From: a virus
Reading direction: 5' to 3' (one strand)
Length of the DNA: 37,318 bases
Virus record (IMG/VR): IMGVR_UViG_3300032245_000134
Coordinates: 1 to 37,318 of that record
Shown here: one piece after another, positions 25,827-31,820 of the stretch
Layout: the number at the start of each line of letters is the position of its first letter
Numbering within the stretch: position 1 is the stretch's first letter
Program-made: the position numbers and the translations under genes
Notes under the pieces: model-generated
What the model saw: only the letters and a program-made list of their open reading frames with translations
Database searches by the model: none
Told to the model about the DNA's origin: nothing

Positions 25827-26829
25827 TGCTTATGCTTGGTATTGCAACTATACTCCAACGCCTGAAGGATACATGCTTCCAGGTTCTCTCTATTGTAACG
25901 GCATTGACCCACAAATTGCACTTAAAGACTATTGGTGTGTATCTTATAGACCAGATGACCCATTATGTGGTGCGTATAAAGCTCCTGTTTGTTCAGACTT
26001 GGTTGAAAATCAAACCACAGCTTGTACGTTACCTCATTATAGCGGTGCTATTAACCAAAGCAGGACTTTTAGTTGTTCTACAAACTCTTGGTCAGCTTGG
26101 ACAGAAACTAGCAACAATTGCACACAAGACCCTCCAACGTGTCAAACAAGTGTTGAAACTAGACAAGTAGCTTGTCAACCGGAGTACGTAGGTTCAATTA
26201 CAGAAACAAGAACATCATCTTGTCCTGACCCTTATGGTAATCCTATATGGAATACATGGGTAGAGACAGCTAATTCATGTGTTAAGAGTGCTACAAACGT
26301 CACTAACGTAGCTTCACCAGTTAGTCCTAGTAGTCCACTTAACCCTGTAAATAACCCACCTCCTGTTGCACCACCACCTCCTGCACCTATGCCAGAGGCT
26401 AGTCCACCACCTCCTGAAGCACCTAAGGTAGAGTCAGCTCCACCTAAGGTTGAACAACCAAAACAGGAAGTTAAAAGCGAGCCAAAAGCAAAAGAAGACA
26501 ACCCAAAAGACCCACCAAAGGCTGAACAAAAGAGTGAAAGCAAGGAGAGTCCTAAACTTGACGTACCAAAGGGTAAGGAGCTTGTACATGGTTTTGGGAT
26601 AGTCCTTTCATTAGAAATACTTAATAAACCTATTATACAACAAATTGAATTAACAGACGCCTTTAAATTTGACCAGGAACTTAACAATGACTTCGGAAAA
26701 AACGAAAACTTTAAACTTGAACTTCTCCAGCTCTCAACTCCTCAAGATGCTTTTATTGGTTCTGCCGATATTAGCTGGAAGCGCATACGCAGGCATAACT
26801 TTTTACAACAAGATGGTTACGGCAATTGA
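25756..26829 (+). CDS. Secreted thrombospondin-like protein with TonB-like Pro/Lys/Glu stalk
   Basis: A 357-residue protein from ATG 25756, chosen because residues 1-27 form a signal peptide (RLFLTSLLLLLTL...NAYA). Cys-rich repeats resembling thrombospondin type 1 follow (SCSTNSWSAWTETSNNC and a related NPIWNTWVETANSC). Residues about 189-270 are a proline stalk with alternating Pro, Lys and Glu (PPPPAPMPEASPPPPEAPKV, EQPKQEVKSEPKAKED), like the TonB periplasmic spacer. The C-terminal 80 residues are unlike any domain I know. Both ends overlap other genes, by 71 and 143 bp. The architecture suggests a periplasm-spanning role near lysis; this is inference. Confidence 0.72.
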   Translation: MAIHTRYRLFLTSLLLLLTLKENNAYAWYCNYTPTPEGYMLPGSLYCNGIDPQIALKDYWCVSYRPDDPLCGAYKAPVCSDLVENQTTACTLPHYSGAINQSRTFSCSTNSWSAWTETSNNCTQDPPTCQTSVETRQVACQPEYVGSITETRTSSCPDPYGNPIWNTWVETANSCVKSATNVTNVASPVSPSSPLNPVNNPPPVAPPPPAPMPEASPPPPEAPKVESAPPKVEQPKQEVKSEPKAKEDNPKDPPKAEQKSESKESPKLDVPKGKELVHGFGIVLSLEILNKPIIQQIELTDAFKFDQELNNDFGKNENFKLELLQLSTPQDAFIGSADISWKRIRRHNFLQQDGYGN

Positions 26830-27094
26830 TGCTGTTGACAGTTTAGACTTAGCACCTATAGAGTCAAGAATAAATGGTTTAGAAATACAAGTTAAAGCTA
26901 TTAATGAAAGACAATATCAACTATCAGAGTCTATAATGAAAGCTAGTGAAAAGTCATCTGACGCTATTGCTAACTCACGTGAGACTTCTGCTATGGTATC
27001 AGGTCTACGTAAAGAATTAGAAGCTACTGTAAACGCTATGGATGACAAATTAAATACTGTCAAACGTGCATCTATGAACCCATTATCAAAATGA
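26687..27094 (+). CDS. Membrane-anchored coiled-coil protein, i-spanin-like
   Basis: Start ATG 26687 has AGGAA at 26674-26678; an upstream ATG at 26669 is possible. The 135 residues have one hydrophobic segment near 20-42 (LLKMLLLVLPILAGSAYAGI), then a long coiled coil (IESRINGLEIQVKAINERQY, ELEATVNAMDDKLNTVKRAS). One N-terminal anchor plus a periplasmic coiled coil is the inner-membrane spanin architecture. It overlaps the secreted Pro-rich protein by 143 bp in a different frame. No typical lipoprotein partner is visible, so the spanin label is tentative. Confidence 0.7.
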   Translation: MTSEKTKTLNLNFSSSQLLKMLLLVLPILAGSAYAGITFYNKMVTAIDAVDSLDLAPIESRINGLEIQVKAINERQYQLSESIMKASEKSSDAIANSRETSAMVSGLRKELEATVNAMDDKLNTVKRASMNPLSK

Positions 27095-27450
27095 CATTTA
27101 TCACAGAAAACAATATAGCTAATTTATATTCAGCTTTAATAGAGTTTCCTGTGTTTGACGAATATAAACTACCACCAGCAAGTAAAGTAGATTTTGTTAT
27201 TGTGCATGATGATAGCATCTGTGGTGAATATCAACCACCTGAAGCAGGTGAACCACATGTTATCACTATTAGCACAGCTAGATGTGGTCATTTAGATACA
27301 GTATTAAAAACACTATGTCACGAAATTATACACATGTGTGTTTATTTAGACTCACCTAAAACAGAAAAGTATATAAGTCATAAAGGCTTGTTCTTAAAAT
27401 TACAAAAACGTATAGCCAATAATCTTGGTTATGACCCAAAGGAGTTATAA
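27091..27450 (+). CDS. SprT-like zinc metalloprotease
   Basis: A 119-residue protein. HEIIH at residues 77-81 within TLCHEIIHMCVYLDSP is the HExxH zinc motif, with a later His (SHKGLFLKL) as possible third ligand. This short layout corresponds to SprT-like phage proteins. The family cleaves proteins, in some cases those attached to DNA; target unknown here. The start overlaps the coiled-coil gene by ATGA. Its presence in the lysis region is unusual. Confidence 0.75.
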   Translation: MTFITENNIANLYSALIEFPVFDEYKLPPASKVDFVIVHDDSICGEYQPPEAGEPHVITISTARCGHLDTVLKTLCHEIIHMCVYLDSPKTEKYISHKGLFLKLQKRIANNLGYDPKEL

Positions 27451-27948
27451 GTGTTAAGCATATTATCAGGTATATTAGGTTTTGCAACTTCAGGTTTACC
27501 AAGTATTCTTGGTTTCTTTCAGCAAAAAGGTGACCAAGCACATGAACGTGCAATGGCTAAATTACAGAACGAACAAGCTATGGCTATGGCACAAGCTGGA
27601 TTTGTAGCACAAGAAAAGATTGCAGCAATTGAATTAGAACAAACTAACGCTGAAACATATACAAGAGAACGTGAAGCATTATACGAACATGATGCTAAAC
27701 TTGTATCAGAAGCAGCTCCATGGGTAAAAACACTTAATGCTTGTGTAAGACCAATGGTAGCATTTATATTTGTTGGCTTATTATTGTTTGTAGATATTGG
27801 TGGCTTTATTTGGGCAGTTAATAGTTCAGGTTTTAATCCTGAAGCTATGAATGTAATTTTCTCTGATGATGAAATGGCTATTGTATCTTCTATTATTGGT
27901 TTCTACTTTGGCTCTCGTACTTGGGAAAAAAAGCGTGAAAGCGTCTAA
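27451..27948 (+). CDS. Holin (GTA/3TM-type)
   Basis: A 165-residue protein from GTG 27451, directly after the metalloprotease stop and behind AAGGAG. It has hydrophobic segments at about residues 1-22 (SILSGILGFATSGLPSILGF), 103-123 (MVAFIFVGLLLFVDIGGFIW) and 147-158 (MAIVSSIIGFYFGSRTWEKK region), separated by a charged helix. This is the layout of the 3TM holin family that forms membrane lesions for endolysin release. The end overlaps the lysozyme reading frame. Confidence 0.8.
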   Translation: MLSILSGILGFATSGLPSILGFFQQKGDQAHERAMAKLQNEQAMAMAQAGFVAQEKIAAIELEQTNAETYTREREALYEHDAKLVSEAAPWVKTLNACVRPMVAFIFVGLLLFVDIGGFIWAVNSSGFNPEAMNVIFSDDEMAIVSSIIGFYFGSRTWEKKRESV

Positions 27949-28384
27949 AGAGGCAATTAAGTTAATTAAGCACCATGAAGGCGTTAGGAATAAACCTTAT
28001 AAATGTCCTGCTGGGCTTTGGACTGTTGGTGTTGGTCATCTTATCGGTGATGGTAAAACGCTACCAGCGGAATGGAATAAAACATTTTCTAATGAGGAAA
28101 TAGATGGGCTTCTTTCAAGAGACCTCAGTCGCTTTGAGTCTGGAATACATAAGATGTTACCTAACGTGTCTCTTAGACAACATGAGTTTGATGCTTTGGT
28201 TAGCTTTTGCTTTAATTTGGGTCTTGGATGCTTTCAGCGTTCAACTATCCGTCAAGCGATTATTCGTGGCGATAAAGAACAAGCTATGGAGTCGTTAGTT
28301 AAGTATTGCAAAGCTGGTGGTAAAATATTAAAAGGCTTACAAAACAGAAGATTAGATGAACGGAAATTGTTTTTAGGGTTATAA
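27935..28384 (+). CDS. GH24 phage lysozyme (endolysin)
   Basis: Start GTG 27935 gives 149 residues; ATG 27866 in the same frame would add 23. The glycosidase core is intact: catalytic E15 (HHEGVRNKPY), C24 nine residues on, and T30 in GLWTVGVGH, that is the E-8-C/D-5-T spacing of T4/P1-type lysozymes, with Cys at the second position as in P1 Lyz. It cleaves the sugar backbone of peptidoglycan. The longer start encodes MMKWLLYLLLLVSTLALVLG, which resembles a signal-arrest-release segment read out of frame from the holin. Which start is used is open. Confidence 0.85.
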   Translation: MKASKEAIKLIKHHEGVRNKPYKCPAGLWTVGVGHLIGDGKTLPAEWNKTFSNEEIDGLLSRDLSRFESGIHKMLPNVSLRQHEFDALVSFCFNLGLGCFQRSTIRQAIIRGDKEQAMESLVKYCKAGGKILKGLQNRRLDERKLFLGL

Positions 28385-28402
28385 TAGATTATCTTAACCC
28401 TA
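28374..28402 (+). promoter_or_regulatory. Hairpin touching the ribosome site of the metallophosphoesterase gene
   Basis: TAGGGTTA (28374-28381) pairs perfectly with TAACCCTA (28395-28402), eight base pairs, with the 13-base loop containing ATAAT/ATTAT complementarity. It starts inside the last codons of the lysozyme gene and ends at the first base of the AGGAGAG site at 28402-28408 for TTG 28413. There is no T-run, so it is more likely to control translation or RNA stability than termination. Confidence 0.55.
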
Positions 28403-28412
28403 GGAGAGTTCC

Positions 28413-29117
28413 TTGAAATATAAATCAGTTCTAGTCATATCTGACCTACATATTCCATATCACCATCCTGACGCATTTGCATTTCTAAAAGCACTTAAAA
28501 CAAAATACAAGTTTGACCACATAGTCAACATAGGTGATGAGCTAGACCAACACGCTATATCAATGCACGAACATAACCCAGACTTATATTCTGCTGGGCA
28601 TGAATTAGAACAAGCTAAGAAACACGTAAAAGAACTAGAAAAGATATTCCCTAAGATGACTTTGGTGCATAGTAACCATAGTTCTTTAGTTTATCGCAGA
28701 GCATTAAAATATGGCATGCCTAAGGCATATTTAAAGCACTATAACGAGTTTTTAGAAGTTGGTAATGGTTGGGTATGGGTAGATGACCACACTATTACTT
28801 TATCTGATAATAGTCGTTGTTTTTTTACTCATGGCTTATCTGCTGACGTTCTTAAAGTAGCTCAACAATATGGCATGAATACAGTTCAAGGTCATTATCA
28901 CACTAAATTTAGTATTGGCTATTACAGCAACCCAGATGCTCTTATTTGGGGTATGCAAGTAGGATGTTTAATACATCAAAAGTCTATGGCATTTGACTAT
29001 GCTAAAAACTTTAAGAGTCGTTTCATTGTAGGTTGTGGAATTATTATTAACGGTCAACCAAAACTAATGCCTATGGTATTAAAAGAGAATGGGCGTTGGA
29101 ATGGTAATGTTTCTTAG
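28413..29117 (+). CDS. Calcineurin-like metallophosphoesterase
   Basis: A 234-residue protein from TTG 28413 with AGGAGAG at 28402-28408. Metal-binding motifs appear in order: SDLHIPYHH (DxH) near residue 10, NIGDELDQH (GDxxD) near 41, HSNHSS (NH) near 88, FTHG near 140 and GHYHTKF (GHxH) near 158. These coordinate the two metals of the phosphoesterase family. Phage members hydrolyse phosphodiesters such as cyclic nucleotides or nucleic acid ends; the substrate here is unknown. It lies at the end of the late operon. Confidence 0.88.
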   Translation: MKYKSVLVISDLHIPYHHPDAFAFLKALKTKYKFDHIVNIGDELDQHAISMHEHNPDLYSAGHELEQAKKHVKELEKIFPKMTLVHSNHSSLVYRRALKYGMPKAYLKHYNEFLEVGNGWVWVDDHTITLSDNSRCFFTHGLSADVLKVAQQYGMNTVQGHYHTKFSIGYYSNPDALIWGMQVGCLIHQKSMAFDYAKNFKSRFIVGCGIIINGQPKLMPMVLKENGRWNGNVS

Positions 29118-29124
29118 GACAATT

Positions 29125-29301
29125 ATGCAACGGTCAGAAATAGAAGTTATATGCAATCACATGTTAGGTAGAACTATCGTATCATGTGAAGCTGAACACG
29201 GAGATAGCACTATCATCATCCAATTAGATGATGATAGCTATATAGAGATTAGTGGTGAAGAACTATCTGTCTATGGCGAATTAACACCAAGAGACGATTA
29301 A
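29125..29301 (+). CDS. Hypothetical acidic protein (58 aa)
   Basis: Start ATG 29125 chosen for AGGA at 29116-29119. The product (SEIEVICNHMLGRTIVSCEA, then DDDSYIEISGEELSVYG) is acidic, with alternating beta strands. It is the last plus-strand gene before the leftward operon, and its stop codon overlaps that of the minus-strand gene at 29298, so the two operons converge without an intergenic region. Function unknown. Confidence 0.7.
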   Translation: MQRSEIEVICNHMLGRTIVSCEAEHGDSTIIIQLDDDSYIEISGEELSVYGELTPRDD

Positions 29302-29453
29302 ACGCATATTACAATACCATTAGAACCTGTTTGACAAATAGTTACAGAACCATCAGGTGCTAATATTGTAGTAGATTGTGCAAGAGCCTTTTCAGTTCCC
29401 CAAATAGCTAATGCAGCCATCACAATAATAAATATCCAATAGATTTTACTCAT
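29298..29453 (-). CDS. Secreted small protein with signal peptide (51 aa)
   Basis: ATG at 29453 (minus) to stop 29298-29300. The N-terminus KIYWIFIIVMAALAIWGTEK followed by ALA is a signal peptide with an AxA cleavage site; the mature part is about 26 residues with two cysteines (VTICQTGSNGIVICV). It starts inside the end of DUF3310 (ATGAGTAA overlap), as expected for a real operon member, and is the last gene of the leftward operon. A small disulfide peptide exported to the periplasm; function unknown. Confidence 0.75.
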   Translation of the reverse strand: MSKIYWIFIIVMAALAIWGTEKALAQSTTILAPDGSVTICQTGSNGIVICV

Positions 29454-29721
29454 CATCAACCCTACCTAACATAGCTTCTAATGCTGGTGGATTAACAGCT
29501 TCTTCATCTTTCATTACTTCTATAAGTTTATTCTTATACCATTCTGACTTATCTAAGTCTTGTTCAAAAGCACCTTTAAAAGGATAGCGTAAGTCATACT
29601 TCATCTTACAACCTTTTAGGTATCCAATAAACTCTTCCTTAGTCAAACGACTTTCAATTACATCTATTGTTTCAATACCGCCTTGCATATAATGCGGTGG
29701 TCTATTTACCATATCTACCAT
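29446..29721 (-). CDS. DUF3310 protein
   Basis: A 91-residue protein. VNRPPHYMQGGIETIDVIES and EEFIGYLKGCKMKYDLRYPF match DUF3310, a widespread phage family that includes part of T7 gp1.7, linked to nucleotide metabolism. The usual KY-WRY segment appears here as KYDLRYPFKG. The acidic C-terminus ends GRVDDE. An AGGGG ribosome site sits in the end of the upstream small membrane gene. Part of the leftward operon. Confidence 0.88.
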   Translation of the reverse strand: MVDMVNRPPHYMQGGIETIDVIESRLTKEEFIGYLKGCKMKYDLRYPFKGAFEQDLDKSEWYKNKLIEVMKDEEAVNPPALEAMLGRVDDE

Positions 29722-29723
29722 AA

Positions 29724-29840
29724 CTATCCCCTTATAAAAAATAAATCAACAATTTCATAACAACCATACGCAAACCAAATCATACTACAAATTACTAAAA
29801 GCCACACAACATAATCAAGTATTTTTTCTATAAAATCCAT
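29724..29840 (-). CDS. Small membrane protein (38 aa)
   Basis: ATG at 29840 to TAG 29724-29726. MDFIEKILDYVVWLLVICSM and IWFAYGCYEIVDLFF form one long hydrophobic helix with two cysteines. GGAG lies upstream on the minus strand. It overlaps the gene before it and its 3' end carries the ribosome site for DUF3310, so it fits the operon. Such peptides in early operons may modify host membranes; function unknown. Confidence 0.6.
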   Translation of the reverse strand: MDFIEKILDYVVWLLVICSMIWFAYGCYEIVDLFFIRG

Positions 29841-30033
29841 TGCGTTCTCCATAACTTAATAATCTTGGCAATGTTAAATATCCTTGTTGTTCTAAATTTT
29901 TAAGCCTAGTCCATGTTGTTACTGTTTCTTGCACTAATTCTTTTCTAGTGCAATTAGGATGATTAAACATATAAGTCTTAATAAAATTAGCTTTACGTTG
30001 GTCATCTAGTTTAGTGTACATTTTTAATTCCAT
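29815..30033 (-). CDS. Small winged-helix-like protein (72 aa)
   Basis: A basic 72-residue protein. The segment NHPNCTRKELVQETVTTWTR followed by LKNLEQQGYLTLPRLL has the helix-turn-helix plus wing spacing of small DNA-binding proteins. The start may be ATG 30033 or a second ATG four codons later; neither has a strong ribosome site. It overlaps neighbours on both sides. Possible transcriptional regulator of the operon, unproven. Confidence 0.6.
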   Translation of the reverse strand: MELKMYTKLDDQRKANFIKTYMFNHPNCTRKELVQETVTTWTRLKNLEQQGYLTLPRLLSYGERNGFYRKNT

Positions 30034-30160
30034 GTAATTGTTCTATAAGTCTAGCAAATCTAAATATCTTATCAATAGTTACTACTTGACTACCATATCC
30101 AAATGCATCTTTATATACTTTTATAATTTCTTCTTGTGTTAGTGGTTTAGAGTCCACCAT
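30011..30160 (-). CDS. Conserved small phage protein (49 aa)
   Basis: ATG 30160 to TAA 30011-30013. The pattern LTQEEIIKVYKDAFG and FRFARLIEQLHGIKNVH matches a very common short phage protein that ends in a FARxIExxHGI motif and occurs in early operons of many phages. Function unknown. It overlaps both neighbours by 14-23 bp. Confidence 0.78.
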   Translation of the reverse strand: MVDSKPLTQEEIIKVYKDAFGYGSQVVTIDKIFRFARLIEQLHGIKNVH

Positions 30161-30380
30161 GAGCCTCCGTTAATTTCTTACTATCGTATCTTGACAATCC
30201 TTTATATTCTTCTACAGGTTCACCAGGATACAATGGTGTTATCTTAATATGGTGCGTTGTATTCTTTAAGTCGTTTAAATATGATAATTGGTTAGGATGA
30301 AATGACCATAAATAAGACTTCTTTAGGTCACCTGATTTAACGTCATACTCTTGATAAAGCCATGCAACTGGTTCTTTCAT
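30147..30380 (-). CDS. Hypothetical protein with ITPLY motif (77 aa)
   Basis: A 77-residue protein beginning KEPVAWLYQEYDVKSGDLKK and containing HIKITPLYPGEPVEEYKGLS. The VAWL...PLY frame recurs in short phage proteins of unknown function, often in early operons. No membrane segment. Its start overlaps the stop of the wall-hydrolase gene at 30380. Confidence 0.7.
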   Translation of the reverse strand: MKEPVAWLYQEYDVKSGDLKKSYLWSFHPNQLSYLNDLKNTTHHIKITPLYPGEPVEEYKGLSRYDSKKLTEAHGGL

Positions 30381-30769
30381 TAATAAAATACCATCCTTCC
30401 TATTTTCTTGTTAGGTTTCATTTCCCAAATATATCTCATATCTACACTATCGTCATGGAAGTATAAACTATTTCCTACAGGGTTTGCATGCTTTTTAAAG
30501 AACAATGTATCTACTACAAGTAATTCTGTTTTTAGAAATACCTCTTGGTCTGGTTTTTCATGCTTACCACTTACATAGTTTTCTACTCCTATGAATTGAC
30601 CACGAGCATAAACTACTTCGCAAGCATCTTTACCAAATTTTTTAGACCTTACTCTATTCATAATGACATGAATAACACCTAACTTTTCTTCTAGTGATTG
30701 CATGTTTGCTTCTGTGTAAACTGCTGTTGCTATGCAATGTACATCATGTTCTGAAATATGTATATCCAT
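30380..30769 (-). CDS. SleB-like cell wall hydrolase
   Basis: A 129-residue protein. IATAVYTEANMQSLEEKLGV and HVIMNRVRSKKFG, followed by VYARGQFIGV and NSLYFHDD, match the Hydrolase_2/SleB family with the catalytic Glu in VYTEAN. The family acts on peptidoglycan as a lytic transglycosylase or amidase. There is no signal peptide, and it is expressed in the leftward operon, not with the GH24 endolysin. AAGGTAG is the ribosome site on the minus strand. Role (entry, lysis timing or turnover) uncertain. Confidence 0.82.
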   Translation of the reverse strand: MDIHISEHDVHCIATAVYTEANMQSLEEKLGVIHVIMNRVRSKKFGKDACEVVYARGQFIGVENYVSGKHEKPDQEVFLKTELLVVDTLFFKKHANPVGNSLYFHDDSVDMRYIWEMKPNKKIGRMVFY

Positions 30770-30816
30770 TATCTACCTTTAATGATTATCTTGTGTCTAG
30801 CAAACCCACACAAGCG

Positions 30817-30848
30817 TATAATTCTATTATAAATCTAAAAGAAAGGAG
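30817..30848 (+). promoter_or_regulatory. pqqA -10 box and ribosome site
   Basis: TATAAT at 30817-30822 is a perfect -10 hexamer. The best -35 candidate, TTGTGT at 30791-30796, is 20 bp away, so the promoter is weak or relies on another factor. AAAGGAG at 30842-30848 lies seven bases before ATG 30856, one of the best ribosome sites in the window. This gives pqqA its own signals on the strand opposite to its neighbours. Confidence 0.55.
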
Positions 30849-30855
30849 AACTGCC

Positions 30856-30927
30856 ATGTGGACAACACCAGCTGCTACAGAAATGCGTTTTGGCTTTGAA
30901 GTAACCATGTACGTAATGAACAAATAA
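30856..30927 (+). CDS. pqqA: PQQ precursor peptide PqqA
   Basis: A 23-residue peptide: MWTTPAATEMRF, then GFEVTMY at residues 13-19, then four residues. PqqA peptides share the MW-x-x-P opening and the E-V-T-x-Y core, whose Glu and Tyr (here E15 and Y19) are cross-linked by PqqE to become pyrroloquinoline quinone, the cofactor of methanol and other dehydrogenases. The length equals bacterial PqqA. No pqqB, C, D or E is in this window, so host enzymes would have to process it. It is the only plus-strand gene inside the leftward operon, between the SSB-like and SleB-like genes. A longer frame from 30694 is discounted because the ribosome site fixes ATG 30856. The region looks less AT-rich than its surroundings, suggesting transfer from a host. 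Confidence 0.93.
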   Translation: MWTTPAATEMRFGFEVTMYVMNK

Positions 30928-30940
30928 TTGTTATGCTTAT

Positions 30941-30968
30941 GGGGATGCTCCTAGAAAGGAACATCCTC
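30941..30968. promoter_or_regulatory. Hairpin behind pqqA
   Basis: GGGGATG (30941-30947) pairs with CATCCTC (30962-30968), one wobble, and TCCT (30949-30952) with AGGA (30957-30960) around an AGAA loop, beginning 13 bases after the pqqA stop. It has no T-run, so is not a classical terminator. It also forms the 3' end of the SSB-like gene on the other strand. It may end or protect the pqqA transcript. Confidence 0.5.
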
Positions 30969-31193
30969 ATCTGCACCTTCAACAGCAGGTTTACTTCTTA
31001 CTTCAGCTTTAGGTTCTTTTAACTGAACTGTGCCTGAAATAAATTTACCATTAGCACTTTCTCTAATCCAACCACTAATTCTAAACTCAATACCATCTAC
31101 ATTCATATTACCTGTATAGTTTGGTCGTTTAGGATTATCACCCTGGTCATTCTTAAATAATGTAAACGTGTTTGTGTTGTCATACTGTGCCAT
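30951..31193 (-). CDS. SSB-like protein
   Basis: An 80-residue protein. FTLFKNDQGDNPKRPNYTGN and FRISGWIRESANGKFISGTV resemble short phage proteins of OB-fold type, and the C-terminus GADEDVPF imitates the acidic DDDIPF tip that SSB uses to recruit repair proteins. It is shorter than full SSB, so this is a tentative assignment. It sits directly downstream of the exonuclease and annealing genes, which supports a recombination role. Confidence 0.65.
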   Translation of the reverse strand: MAQYDNTNTFTLFKNDQGDNPKRPNYTGNMNVDGIEFRISGWIRESANGKFISGTVQLKEPKAEVRSKPAVEGADEDVPF

Positions 31194-31196
31194 ATA

Positions 31197-31820
31197 CTAC
31201 TCCTTTAGTTTTAAAATTGTTTGGTCTACTTCGTCTAGGAACTTAACCACTTCAGCTTCTAGTTCTGCAATGTAAGCATTATCTCTGTCAACCCTAGAAA
31301 CAAAGAGCTGTAATTCTACAGGGAAATTAGGATTGTAGCTAATAAAATCTACCCACTTAGCACCTGTGCAAGCTAACTGCCATTGCATTTGTGGTATGTA
31401 TTTACTAGGAACTGATTTACTCATAAGAGTATTAGTATGTGTAGTTTCTATAGGACATTTAATCTCTATAAGACCTGCATACTTACCTTCCTCTTCTGCA
31501 TTTACAGCTCCGTCAGGACTAGCACCACTATTCTTAATAACAGGATGGTCAAAGAAACCTACCTCTGTAACAGATACCCCTTTAGATTGCATATAAAGCT
31601 CTCTAGCAGCACTTTCTCTTTCAATCCCATCTAACATAGCCTGGTTGACAAAACTATCGCCTTTTTTTCCTGTAAGACGTTCTGATACTAATTGAACAAG
31701 GTAGTTTTGACGTGATGTAGATACACCTGTTTTAGTTTTGGCGATAACATCCGATATTCTGGATGCTGTCACCTTGCCTAATCTTTGTTGAAACCACTCA
31801 TCTGTGCGTTGCTCAATCAT
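31197..31820 (-). CDS. YqaJ / lambda-exonuclease-type recombinase
   Basis: A 207-residue PD-(D/E)XK nuclease. EQRTDEWFQQRLGKVTASRI is the usual N-terminus, GIERESAARE holds the conserved Glu (65-74), GASPDG at 99-104 and EIKCP at 119-123 carry the catalytic Asp, Glu and Lys, and QMQWQL follows. The enzyme resects double-stranded ends to give a 3' overhang for the annealing protein next door. It overlaps the DUF1071 stop by four bases. Confidence 0.93.
   Translation of the reverse strand: MIEQRTDEWFQQRLGKVTASRISDVIAKTKTGVSTSRQNYLVQLVSERLTGKKGDSFVNQAMLDGIERESAARELYMQSKGVSVTEVGFFDHPVIKNSGASPDGAVNAEEEGKYAGLIEIKCPIETTHTNTLMSKSVPSKYIPQMQWQLACTGAKWVDFISYNPNFPVELQLFVSRVDRDNAYIAELEAEVVKFLDEVDQTILKLKE

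Noticed and set aside
25826-26170. A 114-residue frame starting with ATG at the preceding stop
   Set aside because: It lies wholly inside the thrombospondin-like gene in another frame, and the Cys-rich repeats and signal peptide support the other frame.
26232-26687. A minus-strand Gly/Ser-rich frame of 151 residues
   Set aside because: It mirrors the Pro-rich stalk; Pro codons read on the other strand give Gly, and there is no ribosome site.
26835-26862. TTGACA-N16-TATAGA as a promoter for lysis genes
   Set aside because: It lies inside a coding region and the -10 matches four of six positions; such hits are expected in AT-rich DNA.
30694-30927. A 77-residue plus-strand frame ending in the PqqA sequence
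   Set aside because: The upstream part is antisense to the SleB-like gene and composition does not look coding; AAAGGAG and family length fix the start at 30856.
31366-31634. Two plus-strand frames across the YqaJ gene
   Set aside because: The catalytic motifs on the minus strand are clear and the plus frames have no family features.
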